A stretch of DNA of 64,000 bases from Bacillus fungorum (GTDB lineage Bacteria; Bacillota; Bacilli; Bacillales; Bacillaceae_G). Shown piece by piece: positions 54,477-63,316 of the stretch. The first letter of the stretch is position 1. Each line of letters starts with the position of its first letter. A program made the translations under genes and the position numbers. The notes below the pieces were generated by a model. That model was given only the letters and a program-made list of their open reading frames with translations, ran no database searches and was not told where the DNA came from. Where the stretch lies: assembly GCF_002746455.1 (NCBI RefSeq), contig NZ_NWUW01000004.1, forward strand, positions 186,001-250,000, in the 5' to 3' direction.

Positions 54477-55343
54477 ATGAAAAAAGTATTATTAGTTGAT
54501 GGTATGGCACTATTATTTCGTGCTTTTTATGCAACAAGTGTCTATGGACAATTTATGAAACGACAAGATGGTACCCCTACGAACGGGATTCATGGTTATA
54601 TGAAACACTTATTAACAGCTACGCAAGCAATTGAACCGACACATATCGTAACGTGCTGGGATATGGGAAGTACGACATTTAGAACAGAATCGTTCTCGAA
54701 TTATAAAGCGAATCGTGCAGCGCCACCAGAAGAATTAATTCCCCAATTTGATTTAGTGCAAGAAATGACTGCGAAATTATCCATTCCAGTTATCGGTATG
54801 AAAGGGTATGAAGCGGATGATTGTATCGGTACACTTGCAAAACAATACTGCAATGAAGCGGAAGTTTATATTTTAACAGGTGATACAGATTTACTTCAGC
54901 TTGTTGATAAGAACGTTACAGTTATGCTTCTGCGTAAAGGAATTGGAAATTATGAATATTACACACCAGAAAAAATCATGGAAGAAAAAGGTGTAGAGCC
55001 GTGGCAAATCGTGCATGCGAAAGCTTTCATGGGAGATACGAGCGATAATTATCCAGGTGTAAAAGGTATAGGTGAAAAAACAGCGTATAAGCTTATTCAA
55101 GAGCATGGAACAGTATCAGCTGTACTAGAAAATGTAGAATCATTAACGAAAGCGCAACGTACGAAGGTTGAAAGTGATTTAGAGAACTTAAATATTTCGT
55201 TACAATTAGCACAAATTCATTGTGAAGTTCCAATTTCGTGTTCGCTTGAAGAAGGGTTACACACAATGGATGAAGAAAAACTGCGATTCGTTTGCGAAGA
55301 AATGAATTGGGGAAGACCTGAAATTTTAATAAATATGCTGTAA
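54477..55343 (+). CDS. ypcP: 5'-3' exonuclease YpcP (FEN/polymerase I exonuclease-like)
   Basis: A 288-residue flap-endonuclease family protein equivalent to the N-terminal nuclease domain of DNA polymerase I. Conserved acidic residues occur in VDGMALLFRAFYA (D6), YEADDCIGTLA, TGDTDLLQLV and the H3TH loop GDTSDNYPGVKGIGEKTAYKLI. It probably removes RNA primers and flaps. ATG 54477 follows GGAGAGG; upstream codons to 54441 lie in the preceding terminator. Confidence 0.93.
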   Translation: MKKVLLVDGMALLFRAFYATSVYGQFMKRQDGTPTNGIHGYMKHLLTATQAIEPTHIVTCWDMGSTTFRTESFSNYKANRAAPPEELIPQFDLVQEMTAKLSIPVIGMKGYEADDCIGTLAKQYCNEAEVYILTGDTDLLQLVDKNVTVMLLRKGIGNYEYYTPEKIMEEKGVEPWQIVHAKAFMGDTSDNYPGVKGIGEKTAYKLIQEHGTVSAVLENVESLTKAQRTKVESDLENLNISLQLAQIHCEVPISCSLEEGLHTMDEEKLRFVCEEMNWGRPEILINML

Positions 55344-55353
55344 ATCGTTTGGA

Positions 55354-55404
55354 AAGAAGGATGTTGCATGAGTCGAACTTTGACTAGGTGACATCTTCTT
55401 TTTT
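55354..55404 (+). terminator. Terminator after ypcP
   Basis: AAGAAGGATGT/ACATCTTCTTTTTT with a long, partly paired 29-nt loop. Confidence 0.7.
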
Positions 55405-55674
55405 ATTTTGGAAAACGTTTAGTAAGAGAAAGTATATGGAATTTAGCGTGAAATATATAAATATTTCGACAAGATAAATCGATATAGGATGACGAAAATA
55501 GCAAAGTATATAATTAAGTGAGGAAATTTCAAAATGTTTGAGATAACCTTATTTGTTCACAAAGTTGTCAGAAAATAAATAGAATTTTCATATGAAGTTC
55601 AAATGGAATTCACAACAATCAATTATTATAAGAACAACCAGATAATTCTTTATCTTTTATATAAACCATCCCCC
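55405..55674. other. AT-rich intergenic stretch
   Basis: Nothing certain is seen apart from AGATAATTCTTTATC (55640-55654), a poor match to a Fur box with spacing off by one, shortly before the FbpB-type gene. Confidence 0.4.
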
Positions 55675-55690
55675 AAGGAGGAAAATGAAA

Positions 55691-55831
55691 ATGCGAAAAA
55701 CAATGAGAAAATCTTTTAAACAGTTATTAATAGAAAATAAACAATCATTATTAACTAATAAAGAGAATATGAAAGAAATTGAAGAACGAATTGAAAAACG
55801 ACATGTAGCATATAGTGGTTCTAATAATTGA
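55691..55831 (+). CDS. FbpB-family small basic protein
   Basis: A 46-residue basic, helical peptide starting MRKTMRKSFKQLLIENKQSLL, with the family pattern KEIEERIEKRH near its end. FbpB-type proteins in B. subtilis assist the FsrA small RNA in iron-sparing under Fur control. ATG 55691 is 9 nt from AAGGAGG; ATG 55685 would be only 3 nt away. No convincing Fur box lies upstream here. Confidence 0.72.
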   Translation: MRKTMRKSFKQLLIENKQSLLTNKENMKEIEERIEKRHVAYSGSNN

Positions 55832-55844
55832 ATGGAGAATGTTT

Positions 55845-55879
55845 TACACCCCCCCTTCACAAAGTGAAGGGGGGGTGTA
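55845..55879. terminator. 16-bp perfect palindrome with C7/G7 arms
   Basis: TACACCCCCCCTTCAC and its exact complement, 3-nt loop AAA. It lies between the FbpB-type gene and the next GNAT gene. No T tract follows on either strand, so it is a very strong hairpin rather than a textbook terminator. Confidence 0.7.
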
Positions 55880-55916
55880 GTATAGTGAGAAGGGAACAAA
55901 GAAGGGGAGATACTAT

Positions 55917-56765
55917 GTGAATGTAGTGGAGAGGCTTGGAGAAAATGATATATCATGTCTTATTAGTCTATCAGAAAGGATAGGCTGGGATTATAGTTTG
56001 GAAGAAATTCACACTGTTCTAAGTTCAGGTATCGTATATGGAATACGGAATGAAAAGGGAGAAATAATTGCTAGTGCTGCAATTATATTATATGGAGAGA
56101 AATTAGCATCTATTGGAATGGTGATTGTACATCCAGATTATAAGGGGAGAGGAATTGGAAAGGCGATAACGAATTTATGCATTAAGAGCGTATCGGCTCA
56201 AACTCCCATTATGCTTATTGCTACGGATGAGGGGAAGCCTTTATATGAAAAACTAGGATTTAGGGCAGTAAGCTATGTTTCTAAATACATATGTAACTCG
56301 TACAATATGAATGATTATTGTATAGGAAATGAAGAGTATATGATGAATTATGAAGAGTGTGATTTAGAAGAAATAATGAAATTAGATGAATATGCGTTTG
56401 GAACAAATAGAAAAGTATTTTTAAAGAAAAGAATTATACAAAGTGAACAATGCATCGTTGTAAAGGACAACAAACAAAATGTATTAGGTTACGGTTTAAG
56501 TATACAAACACCAGAAAATAAAATAATAGGACCAGTCGTTGCAAGAAATGATGCGATGGCAATGAGAATTGTACATTATTTAGCAAAAGGGCATAACGGA
56601 AAATTAAGAATGGATGTACCAGAAGGAAAGAAAGATTTTATGAAAAAATTAGAGGTTACTGGTTTTAAGAAAGTTCATACACCACCAATAATGATGAAAA
56701 ATAGCGATCAATTATTAAAAAGAAATAATGAGCTATATAGTATTGCGGCGCAAATTTTTGGATAA
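55917..56765 (+). CDS. Tandem GNAT-domain acetyltransferase
   Basis: A 282-residue protein. The first GNAT domain (about 1-130) has a complete acetyl-CoA loop VHPDYKGRGIGKAITNLCI and LYEKLGFRAVSY. The second half (about 135-282) is GNAT-like without a clear CoA loop, which is typical of two-domain acetyltransferases of this kind. Substrate unknown. It starts at GTG 55917 (GAAGGGGAGA upstream); the ATG two bases earlier is out of frame and hits a stop. Confidence 0.8.
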   Translation: MNVVERLGENDISCLISLSERIGWDYSLEEIHTVLSSGIVYGIRNEKGEIIASAAIILYGEKLASIGMVIVHPDYKGRGIGKAITNLCIKSVSAQTPIMLIATDEGKPLYEKLGFRAVSYVSKYICNSYNMNDYCIGNEEYMMNYEECDLEEIMKLDEYAFGTNRKVFLKKRIIQSEQCIVVKDNKQNVLGYGLSIQTPENKIIGPVVARNDAMAMRIVHYLAKGHNGKLRMDVPEGKKDFMKKLEVTGFKKVHTPPIMMKNSDQLLKRNNELYSIAAQIFG

Positions 56766-56797
56766 AAAAGAATCCTTCTGAATGAAGGATCCTTTTT
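56765..56797. terminator. Shared terminator between converging genes
   Basis: AAAAAGAATCCTTC/GAAGGATCCTTTTT stem-loop, usable from both sides. Confidence 0.85.
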
Positions 56798-56799
56798 CA

Positions 56800-57360
56800 T
56801 TAATCACGATACTGGTCGTGATTTGGCTGAAAGAGGTCTTCTTCGACATCTCTAACCACTGAAAAATGATCGACGTTATAATGCCCATGTAAAATTTTAT
56901 TGTGATGACCAATAATTTGCTCTGCAGATAATACGTTAGAATCAGTTGTGGAATGACCGTTTTTAATTAATGTAACATCAAATCCTTGTACAGTAGCTGT
57001 TCTAACTGCGGTGTCGATGCAATGTTCTGTTTTACATCCACCGATAACGATATGATTAATTTTTTCTTCTTTTAAAAGTTCAAGTAGAGAAGTGCCATAG
57101 AATGAGTTTGTTGCTGCTTTATTAATAAGGATTGCAGACTGAGGTACTTTAATTTCATTATGTACTTCAAATCCTTCTCCGCTACCAGAAGCAACATCGA
57201 TATCTCTTACGAAAACAATAAGGGCATTTGCATCTATCGCTTTCTGTACGGCTGTATTTAGTGTAGATAATAACTCGGTTTTACGAAAAACTTCTTTTTC
57301 TTGTTCATTTCCATCCATTAATTCTTGCTGCGCATCGATAATTAATAGTGCTTGTTTCAT
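56800..57360 (-). CDS. Isochorismatase-family cysteine hydrolase
   Basis: A 186-residue alpha/beta amidohydrolase. The catalytic triad is D9 (IIDAQ), K81 (INKAATNSFYGT) and C114 (GGCKTEHCIDTAVR). It could be a nicotinamidase-like or other amide hydrolase; the substrate is not predictable. ATG 57360 follows AAAGGGGAGA on the minus strand. Confidence 0.88.
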   Translation of the reverse strand: MKQALLIIDAQQELMDGNEQEKEVFRKTELLSTLNTAVQKAIDANALIVFVRDIDVASGSGEGFEVHNEIKVPQSAILINKAATNSFYGTSLLELLKEEKINHIVIGGCKTEHCIDTAVRTATVQGFDVTLIKNGHSTTDSNVLSAEQIIGHHNKILHGHYNVDHFSVVRDVEEDLFQPNHDQYRD

Positions 57361-57542
57361 CGTGTCTCCCCTTTAATATGAAATAAGTTCCACTATACAT
57401 ATTCATTCATATTACAAGGAAATCCTCTATTGTCTATGCAGTAGACGATAGATTTACAAAGTTGTCAAAGAAATTTCATTCTCATAGCGTGTAAAAACAT
57501 GTATGATAGGAGATGGAGAATTTTTGAGTAGGTGGGAATAAC

Positions 57543-57803
57543 ATGCAAACAGTAGAAGATTATCTTTCATTCTTACATACGAAAGGATTTAAATTATCAG
57601 AGGAAGCACAAGGATTTATTATGTTCGGACAAGGATATACTGGTGCATCTGATGGAATTGTAAACGCAGCAATAGAAGCGACAATTAAACATCAATTACA
57701 GTTTGATGGGAGTTATTTTGTTGCGTTATTAGAACGATTGAAAGAAGAAGAAATTACAGATAAAAAAAGCGCAAAGGCTTTTATGCGGAAGTTACAAGCG
57801 TAA
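57543..57803 (+). CDS. Small conserved protein, possibly DUF6123 family
   Basis: An 86-residue helical protein with the segment LSEEAQGFIMFGQGYTGASDGIVNAAIEAT. The function is unknown; the family name is from memory and uncertain. ATG follows TAGGTGGG. It converges with the EamA transporter gene, 2 bp apart. Confidence 0.7.
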   Translation: MQTVEDYLSFLHTKGFKLSEEAQGFIMFGQGYTGASDGIVNAAIEATIKHQLQFDGSYFVALLERLKEEEITDKKSAKAFMRKLQA

Positions 57804-57805
57804 CT

Positions 57806-58717
57806 TCACGCAGCCTGCGCTTCTTTTTTTGTTTTGGAAGGTAATTCAACAAAAACCATGCCTAGGAAAATACATAGGCATCCGATAATAGCGGAAATAG
57901 AAAGTTGTTCGTTTGCAACGAGAACGCCTGTTAATGCAGCAAATACGGGCTCCATTGCGAAAATAATTGCTACTCTCGTTGGAGACGTATGTTTTTGTGC
58001 TGATGTTTGAATGAAAAAAGCAATGGATGTCGCGAATAAGGAAGTTAGAAATAGGGCGAATAAAAAGGAAGAATTCGTCCATAGTGCTACTGAAAATAAT
58101 TTTTCCCAATCTTCAAACAAAAAGGCGCAAATAGAAGAAAACATACCGACAGCTAATACTTGTGATGTGCTTAGTAATAAAGGTGATATTTTCTTAGAGA
58201 AGAAGCCGTTAACAAGAATATGGGCAGCAAAAGCTACTGCACAGCCGAGAACGAGTATATCTCCAATGTTTAATTGAAAAGAATCACCCGCCGTTAATAA
58301 GTATAATCCTGCTGTTGCTACAGCAATGCCAATTACGATAAAAAGGGTAGCTTTTTGTTTTAAAAAGATAAAAGACAAAATTGGTACCATAACGATACTA
58401 AGCCCTGTTAAGAAACCAGCTTTTGAAGAAGTTGTATAAAGTAAGCCGAATGTTTGTAATACATAGCCAACACATAAAAAGAATCCAACGATTAATCCAG
58501 CGAGGCTACTCTGTTTTATATCTTGTTTTGAAGTTTTTTTTGAGAAAATCAGTTGAACGAATAATAAAATAATTCCGGCGAATAAAAAGCGAATACCATT
58601 AAAAGTAAATGGACCAACGAAAGACATTGCATTTTGAACGACAACAAACGTAGCCCCCCAAATAAAAGAGACAAATAATAAAGCAAGAGGAGCAATCCAA
58701 TCTTTTTTCACACCCAT
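57806..58717 (-). CDS. EamA/DMT-superfamily transporter
   Basis: A 303-residue membrane protein with ten helices in two EamA repeats (about 7-140 and 150-290). Signature SFIWGATFVVVQNA in helix 1 and EPVFAALTGVLVANEQLS in helix 9. Probably a metabolite exporter. ATG 58717 has only a near GGGGG. It ends 2 bp from the converging small gene and begins 7 bp after the RNase H-like gene, so the two may form an operon. Confidence 0.88.
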   Translation of the reverse strand: MGVKKDWIAPLALLFVSFIWGATFVVVQNAMSFVGPFTFNGIRFLFAGIILLFVQLIFSKKTSKQDIKQSSLAGLIVGFFLCVGYVLQTFGLLYTTSSKAGFLTGLSIVMVPILSFIFLKQKATLFIVIGIAVATAGLYLLTAGDSFQLNIGDILVLGCAVAFAAHILVNGFFSKKISPLLLSTSQVLAVGMFSSICAFLFEDWEKLFSVALWTNSSFLFALFLTSLFATSIAFFIQTSAQKHTSPTRVAIIFAMEPVFAALTGVLVANEQLSISAIIGCLCIFLGMVFVELPSKTKKEAQAA

Positions 58718-58724
58718 ACCCCCG

Positions 58725-59111
58725 TTAATTTTGTAAGATAGCTTTTCTAGCTAATTCATCAGCGACTTTATTTTGACTACTTGGAATCCACTTAATAAAA
58801 AAGAGATCGAAACTTTTTATGTACTGCAGTGCTTCCTCTAATAGTGGTGCAAACATTTTATTTTTTGCGTATTCTTTTTCAACAGCTCGCTCAACAAGTT
58901 GCGAATCTGTACGAAATGAGACAATGTTATAATTATGCTCCGTGCAATATTTTAATGCCGCCAGTAAAGCGTGGTACTCTGCTTCATGATTGGACATTGT
59001 CCCAAGGGGCAATGATAATTGTACAGCTGGTTGCACCCCTTTAATAAACACCCCTGCACCAGAAGGACCAGGATTTCCTTTTGATGCACCATCAATATAT
59101 ACTTCAATCAA
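58725..59111 (-). CDS. ypeP: RNase HI-like protein YpeP
   Basis: A 128-residue RNase H-fold protein. Active-site carboxylates are D7 (YIDGASKGN), E45 (NHEAEYHAL), D69 (FRTDSQLV) and D118 (KVADELARKA), so catalysis on RNA/DNA hybrids is possible. ATG 59111 follows GGAGG on the minus strand. It is the first gene of a likely unit with the EamA transporter. Confidence 0.86.
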   Translation of the reverse strand: MIEVYIDGASKGNPGPSGAGVFIKGVQPAVQLSLPLGTMSNHEAEYHALLAALKYCTEHNYNIVSFRTDSQLVERAVEKEYAKNKMFAPLLEEALQYIKSFDLFFIKWIPSSQNKVADELARKAILQN

Positions 59112-59181
59112 AATGTGAAACCTCCAAATGATAAGATGATCCCCTACTTATATGTTTCTTTGAAGTAGGGGATAGAGTAAC

Positions 59182-60054
59182 TTAGCCGATTGTAATACTA
59201 TAACGACATGTAAATGTTTCATTCGCTTGTAAAGATTGAATTCCTTTTTTTTCCTTAAAATCTTTTGCTGGATTTATTTCATCAGCAATTCCGTACCAAG
59301 GTTCAATACATAAGAAAGGTGCGTTCTCACCTGGTGTCCATACGCCGACAAATGGGAATCCGTCAAATTCTACTTTTACAAATTTATCATGTTTATGAGA
59401 ACGAATAGAGATTTCATCCGTATTCATATTTTCAAAAATAAGCGCATCATTTTTAAATAAATCGTATGTAAGTGGTAATTCATTCGTATTTTCAGCGATT
59501 AATTGTTTTTTACTTGAAAGATAAGGTCCTTCTAATACGCTTGTTTCTAAGCGTTCAGAACCATTAAATGCTAAATGATAATCTGTAAATGATTCGCCCT
59601 CTAATAAGGGGAAGTTGAAACCAGGATGTGCTCCGATTGAGAAGAACATCTCTTTTGAAGCAGGGTTATGTACTTCATATGTTACATGGACGATTTGTCC
59701 GTCTAGCTCATAAGAAACGAGTAATTCAAATTCGTATGGGTATTTTTTTAATGTTTCTTCATTACTAGTTACAATATAAGTGATTTTCGTTTCACTTTGT
59801 TCTTTTACAGAGAATGTAAGATCACGAGCGAAACCATGTTGTGTTAATGAATATGGTTTACCATCTACGTAGTATGTATTATCTACTAATCGGCCGACAA
59901 TTGGGAATAAAATTGGTGCGCGGCGCCCCCAATAAGTAGAATCGCCTTGCCATAAGTATTCAGTGTTATTTTCTTTTAAGCGAACGCTTTGTAATTCCGC
60001 ACCTTTGTCAGAAATGGAAACGATCACTTTTTCATTTTGAATTGTTGCTGTCAT
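59182..60054 (-). CDS. Aldose 1-epimerase (galactose mutarotase) family protein
   Basis: A 290-residue mutarotase-fold protein, LacX-like. It converts between anomers of hexoses or hexose 6-phosphates. Conserved GAHPGFNFPL with the catalytic histidine, QHGFARD and the late glutamate in CIEPWYGIADE are present. ATG 60054 follows TAGGAGG; the longer frame to 60207 overlaps the queT promoter and is rejected. Confidence 0.88.
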   Translation of the reverse strand: MTATIQNEKVIVSISDKGAELQSVRLKENNTEYLWQGDSTYWGRRAPILFPIVGRLVDNTYYVDGKPYSLTQHGFARDLTFSVKEQSETKITYIVTSNEETLKKYPYEFELLVSYELDGQIVHVTYEVHNPASKEMFFSIGAHPGFNFPLLEGESFTDYHLAFNGSERLETSVLEGPYLSSKKQLIAENTNELPLTYDLFKNDALIFENMNTDEISIRSHKHDKFVKVEFDGFPFVGVWTPGENAPFLCIEPWYGIADEINPAKDFKEKKGIQSLQANETFTCRYSITIG

Positions 60055-60134
60055 GAAGTGAAACCTCCTAAAACTTTCATATGTTTTATTATACGTTGTC
60101 CAAAAGAAAAAAGGTAGTTCATGATAGAAATCTA

Positions 60135-60163
60135 TTGACGAAAGAGTGTCTATTGCGTACAAT
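60135..60163 (+). promoter_or_regulatory. Sigma-A promoter of queT
   Basis: TTGACG (60135-60140), 17-bp spacer, TACAAT (60158-60163), about 28 bp before the preQ1 aptamer. Confidence 0.75.
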
Positions 60164-60190
60164 ATAATCTTGTTGCTTAAAAAACGAATA

Positions 60191-60229
60191 ACGTGGTTCG
60201 AAACCATCCCACGTAAAAAAACTAAGGAG
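60191..60229 (+). promoter_or_regulatory. preQ1-I riboswitch with embedded ribosome site
   Basis: P1 stem CGTGG (60192-60196)/CCACG (60209-60213), a loop ACCATC able to bind the ligand, and the A-rich tail AAAAAAACTAAGGAG that forms the H-type pseudoknot. The ribosome site AAGGAG is the end of the tail, so ligand binding would block translation of queT. Confidence 0.88.
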
Positions 60230-60237
60230 ATTTTGTC

Positions 60238-60723
60238 ATGAATATTAGAACATTAGTCGGTAATGGTATTTTAGCGGCATTATATATTGCTGTTTCTATG
60301 CTTATTCAGCCATTTGGCTTTACGAATGTACAGTTTCGTATTTCAGAGATGTTTAATCATCTTGTTGTATTTAATAAGAAAGCAATTTACGGAATTGTAT
60401 TAGGTGTATTTTTAACAAATCTCTTTTTCTCACCTATGATCGCTTACGATTTAGTATTTGGAGTAGGGCAATCTATCTTTGCATTAGTTGCAACGATTAT
60501 TTCTATGCGGTTTATTAAAGGTGTTTGGGCTCGTATGATTTTTAATACAGTTATTTTTACAATTACAATGTTTATGATTGCAATTGAACTTCATCTTGCA
60601 TTGGATTTACCATTTATGTTGTCTTGGTTAACATGTGCAGTCGGTGAATTTGTTGTCATGGCAATTGGTATGCCTGTAATGTATTGGATTAATAAACGAG
60701 TACAATTTGAAAGATTTATGTAA
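60238..60723 (+). CDS. queT: Queuosine precursor transporter QueT
   Basis: A 161-residue membrane protein, the substrate-binding S component of an ECF-type transporter. It has five or six helices and the QueT signature LIQPFGFTNVQFRISEMFNHLVVFNKKAIYGIVLG (residues 22-56 region). It imports a queuosine precursor, consistent with the preQ1 riboswitch immediately upstream. Confidence 0.93.
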   Translation: MNIRTLVGNGILAALYIAVSMLIQPFGFTNVQFRISEMFNHLVVFNKKAIYGIVLGVFLTNLFFSPMIAYDLVFGVGQSIFALVATIISMRFIKGVWARMIFNTVIFTITMFMIAIELHLALDLPFMLSWLTCAVGEFVVMAIGMPVMYWINKRVQFERFM

Positions 60724-60728
60724 TAGAT

Positions 60729-60766
60729 GAAAGAGCCATTCCTTATATTAGGATGGCTCTTTTTGT
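60729..60766 (+). terminator. Terminator of queT
   Basis: AAAGAGCCATTCC/GGATGGCTCTTTTT stem-loop. Confidence 0.88.
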
Positions 60767-60877
60767 ATGTGATTATATTGAATATAATACTGTGACTCTT
60801 GATAAAATATAATAAAATAAAATGAGGCTTCAATTAGCCGGATACATATAAGAATTCTTATATAAGGGGAATCTAGT

Positions 60878-61537
60878 ATGAAATATAAAATTCATTGGTT
60901 GTATAAAACGAAGCGCGGATTGCAGACAGAATTAACGACAGATTATATGAACATAGAAGAAGTACTGCAATTTGCAGAGGATTTTGAGAAAACAGGAAGA
61001 GTAAAAGAATTTTCATTTTATGATGAAATGGATACAGAATGGTCATTAAAAGAGATGAAAAAGTTAAGTAAGCAAGTAGAGGAAGAACCCCAAGAAATAC
61101 TCGTTTATTTTGATGGGGGATATGATGTGCAAACGAAAGAGGCTGGCGTTGGTATATGTGTGTACTATAAAAAAGGAAATACAAACTACCGAATTCGCCG
61201 TAATGCATATATAGAAGGTATATATGATAATAATGAAGCGGAATATGCATCATTATTATACGGTATGAATATACTCGAGGAATTAGGGATTAAGTATGAA
61301 GCTGTTACACTTCGTGGTGATTCTCAAGTTGTACTGCAGCAATTGGCTGGAGAATGGCCTTGCTATGATGAGCATTTAAATCATTATTTAGATCAAATTG
61401 AACAAAAAGCAAAGCAAATGAAATTAAAACTTGTATGTGAGCCGATATCTAGAAAACAAAATAAAGAAGCGCATCAATTAGCCGCGCAGGCATTAGAAGG
61501 GACAGCCATTGATAGTCATAAAGAAATAACCGAATAG
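60878..61537 (+). CDS. RNase H-like protein with N-terminal extension
   Basis: A 219-residue protein. The first about 70 residues form a separate alpha/beta module (FYDEMDTEWSLKEMKKLS). The rest is an RNase H fold with D79 (VYFDGGYD), E122 (NNEAEYASLL) and D148 (LRGDSQVVLQ). The fourth metal-site residue, usually D, is replaced by H199 in KEAHQLA. Relatives are listed as reverse-transcriptase-like/RNase HI. ATG 60878 follows AAGGGGA. The zinc-finger gene ypeQ begins 13 bp after the stop. Confidence 0.82.
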   Translation: MKYKIHWLYKTKRGLQTELTTDYMNIEEVLQFAEDFEKTGRVKEFSFYDEMDTEWSLKEMKKLSKQVEEEPQEILVYFDGGYDVQTKEAGVGICVYYKKGNTNYRIRRNAYIEGIYDNNEAEYASLLYGMNILEELGIKYEAVTLRGDSQVVLQQLAGEWPCYDEHLNHYLDQIEQKAKQMKLKLVCEPISRKQNKEAHQLAAQALEGTAIDSHKEITE

Positions 61538-61549
61538 AGAGGTGCAAAG

Positions 61550-61726
61550 ATGGATAAAAAGCAACTCATTACAGAGGTAAATGAGTTATTAGAAACATAT
61601 TGCGAAGGATGTTTTTTGCGAGAACATAATCGAAAGACAAATAGTAAGTATTATGCGCATTCTTTTTGTATTAGGCAATGTACAGTTGGAGAAACATTGA
61701 AAAAGTATGGGGAACAGTTGTCATGA
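61550..61726 (+). CDS. ypeQ: YpeQ-type zinc-finger small protein
   Basis: A 58-residue protein with four cysteines in two pairs: C18/C21 (YCEGCFLREHNR) and C40/C44 (SFCIRQC). Likely one structural zinc. It follows the RNase H-like gene closely, with AGAGAGGTG as ribosome site, and ends in the shared terminator. Function unknown; family and place agree with ypeQ. Confidence 0.82.
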   Translation: MDKKQLITEVNELLETYCEGCFLREHNRKTNSKYYAHSFCIRQCTVGETLKKYGEQLS

Positions 61727-61761
61727 AAAAACATCCAGAGAAAATTCTCTGGATGTTTTTT
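61725..61761. terminator. Bidirectional terminator ypeQ/DUF2564 gene
   Basis: AAAAAACATCCAGAG/CTCTGGATGTTTTTT, perfect 15-bp stem with T runs on both strands. Confidence 0.92.
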
Positions 61762-62008
61762 AGTGTTTTGCTTCGTTTAATTGCTGCTCGCATTTGCTTA
61801 ATTTCTTTTCTTCATTCATTAGAAATGGCTCATCTAAATCTACCGCAACAGATTTCATAATTTCAAGCTGAGAACGAGCTGCTTCTACAGCAGTTGCGGC
61901 ATGCTCTAAAGTGTCTGGATCCATTGAGATTGTTGCTGAACCCACCATCTTTTGTGCCGTTTCTACACGGAATTTCACTTCTTCAAAATCATTTACTTCT
62001 GATCCCAT
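61760..62008 (-). CDS. DUF2564 family small helical protein
   Basis: An 82-residue helical protein with the family segment KMVGSATISMDPDTLEHAATAVEAARSQL; unknown function; similar to B. subtilis YpzA. ATG 62008 follows AAAGGAGGC on the minus strand; the frame to 62035 is unsupported. Confidence 0.8.
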   Translation of the reverse strand: MGSEVNDFEEVKFRVETAQKMVGSATISMDPDTLEHAATAVEAARSQLEIMKSVAVDLDEPFLMNEEKKLSKCEQQLNEAKH

Positions 62009-62086
62009 TGTTATTGCCTCCTTTGTATATTGCACATTTCACATAGTTTTTGCTCTGTAAAACGGAAATATACAAAGGAATAACAA

Positions 62087-62114
62087 AGGAGGTTACCAAG
62101 TAAGGTAACCTCCT
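62087..62114 (-). terminator. Terminator of the cold-shock gene
   Basis: On the minus strand AGGAGGTTACC/GGTAACCTCCT with a 6-nt loop, followed by TTGTTATT. An 11-bp perfect stem; T tail moderate. Confidence 0.75.
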
Positions 62115-62127
62115 GTTATATGTTGGA

Positions 62128-62325
62128 TTAAAGTTTTACTACGTTAGCAGCTTGAGGTCCGCGGTTTCCTTCAGTGATATCGAAAGATACTTCTTGACCT
62201 TCTTCTAAAGCTTTGTAGCCGTCACCTTGAATAGCAGAGAAGTGTACGAATACATCGTCAGCGCCTTCCATTTCGATAAATCCAAAACCTTTTTCGTTGT
62301 TAAACCATTTTACTTTTCCTTGCAT
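62128..62325 (-). CDS. cspD: Cold-shock protein
   Basis: A 65-residue single-OB-fold RNA chaperone. RNP1 (KGFGFIEM) and RNP2 (VFVHF) are intact; sequence is closest in feel to CspD, but other csp paralogues cannot be excluded. ATG 62325 follows TAGGAGG; upstream in-frame codons to 62361 are 5' UTR. The long AT-rich region upstream (about 150 bp) may hold the cold-responsive leader. Confidence 0.93.
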   Translation of the reverse strand: MQGKVKWFNNEKGFGFIEMEGADDVFVHFSAIQGDGYKALEEGQEVSFDITEGNRGPQAANVVKL

Positions 62326-62587
62326 GTTACAATTCCTCCTAAAAACGTTTACTATTTTCATTTAGTGAAATTCATTTAAAAAACAATATAAACTAAAAAT
62401 GCTATATTCTTGAATATTCTGCTAAATGATTAATTTAAATATACACGAATTGGTAGAAATTAGTCAAGTAAGCGATTTTATTTTTTTGTATTTTTAAATA
62501 ATTTTTCAGCCGAATTTTTATATAGGTATAGGACAGGCCGAGTATGTAATATTCTTAATTGAATGCTATACATAATGAGGTGAAAGA

Positions 62588-63316
62588 ATGAATGAATCTT
62601 ATTTATTAGATAATGAAGGAATGAAAACGAGAACTGACATACCAAATTGGGTTGCAAAAGAATTTCAAAATTTTTCGAGTGTCGTACTAGAACCAACTTT
62701 CCCGTGTTATTTCGGTTTAACAGCTTTGAAAAAGAATGAACTTCGTTATTCGTTTCTTTCTCATAATGATTGGAGTCATTTGCCGCATACAATGTTATCT
62801 TTTTTAGAGTTAATGAAAGAGCGTCCAATTGTAAGAAGAGGCTTTTTTCTTTTTGTAGAACCGGAATGTGAGGAACAATCACTGGAATATTATCGTGATT
62901 ACTTTTGGAAAGTACTACAATATTTACACGAAAACGATGATCAAACATGGCCGAAGCAAATTCCTGAAGACCCAGACCACTACTTATGGGAATTTTCATT
63001 TGGCGGTGAACCGATATTCGCATTTGGAAATGCTCCAGCTTATAAACAACGAAAAACTAGACATTTAGGAAATTCTCTCGTTATTGGATTTCAGCCACGC
63101 ACTATCTTTGATGGATTAGAAGGGGATCGCCCTAAAGGAGCATATTCAAGACAAACGGTTCGTGAACGAGTTGAAAAGTGGGATCAGCTGCCGAAACACC
63201 CTAACATTAGTCATTATGGTGACTCGGATCATCGGGAATGGAAACAATATTTTATAGGAGACGATGTAGAACCCCTAAAAGGAAAATGTCCTTTTCTTCA
63301 TAAGATAGAAAAGTAA
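62588..63316 (+). CDS. YqcI/YcgG family protein
   Basis: A 242-residue protein with the family boxes FPCYFGLTALKKNELRYSF, PEDPDHYLWEFSFGGEPIFAFGNAPAYKQRKTRHLG and a C-terminal CPFLH. The histidine- and cysteine-rich conservation suggests metal or heme binding, but this is unproven. ATG follows TGAGGTG. Monocistronic, with a terminator after it. Confidence 0.85.
   Translation: MNESYLLDNEGMKTRTDIPNWVAKEFQNFSSVVLEPTFPCYFGLTALKKNELRYSFLSHNDWSHLPHTMLSFLELMKERPIVRRGFFLFVEPECEEQSLEYYRDYFWKVLQYLHENDDQTWPKQIPEDPDHYLWEFSFGGEPIFAFGNAPAYKQRKTRHLGNSLVIGFQPRTIFDGLEGDRPKGAYSRQTVRERVEKWDQLPKHPNISHYGDSDHREWKQYFIGDDVEPLKGKCPFLHKIEK

Noticed and set aside
55640..55654. Fur box before the FbpB-type gene
   Set aside because: AGATAATTCTTTATC departs from the 7-1-7 palindrome in spacing and in several bases.
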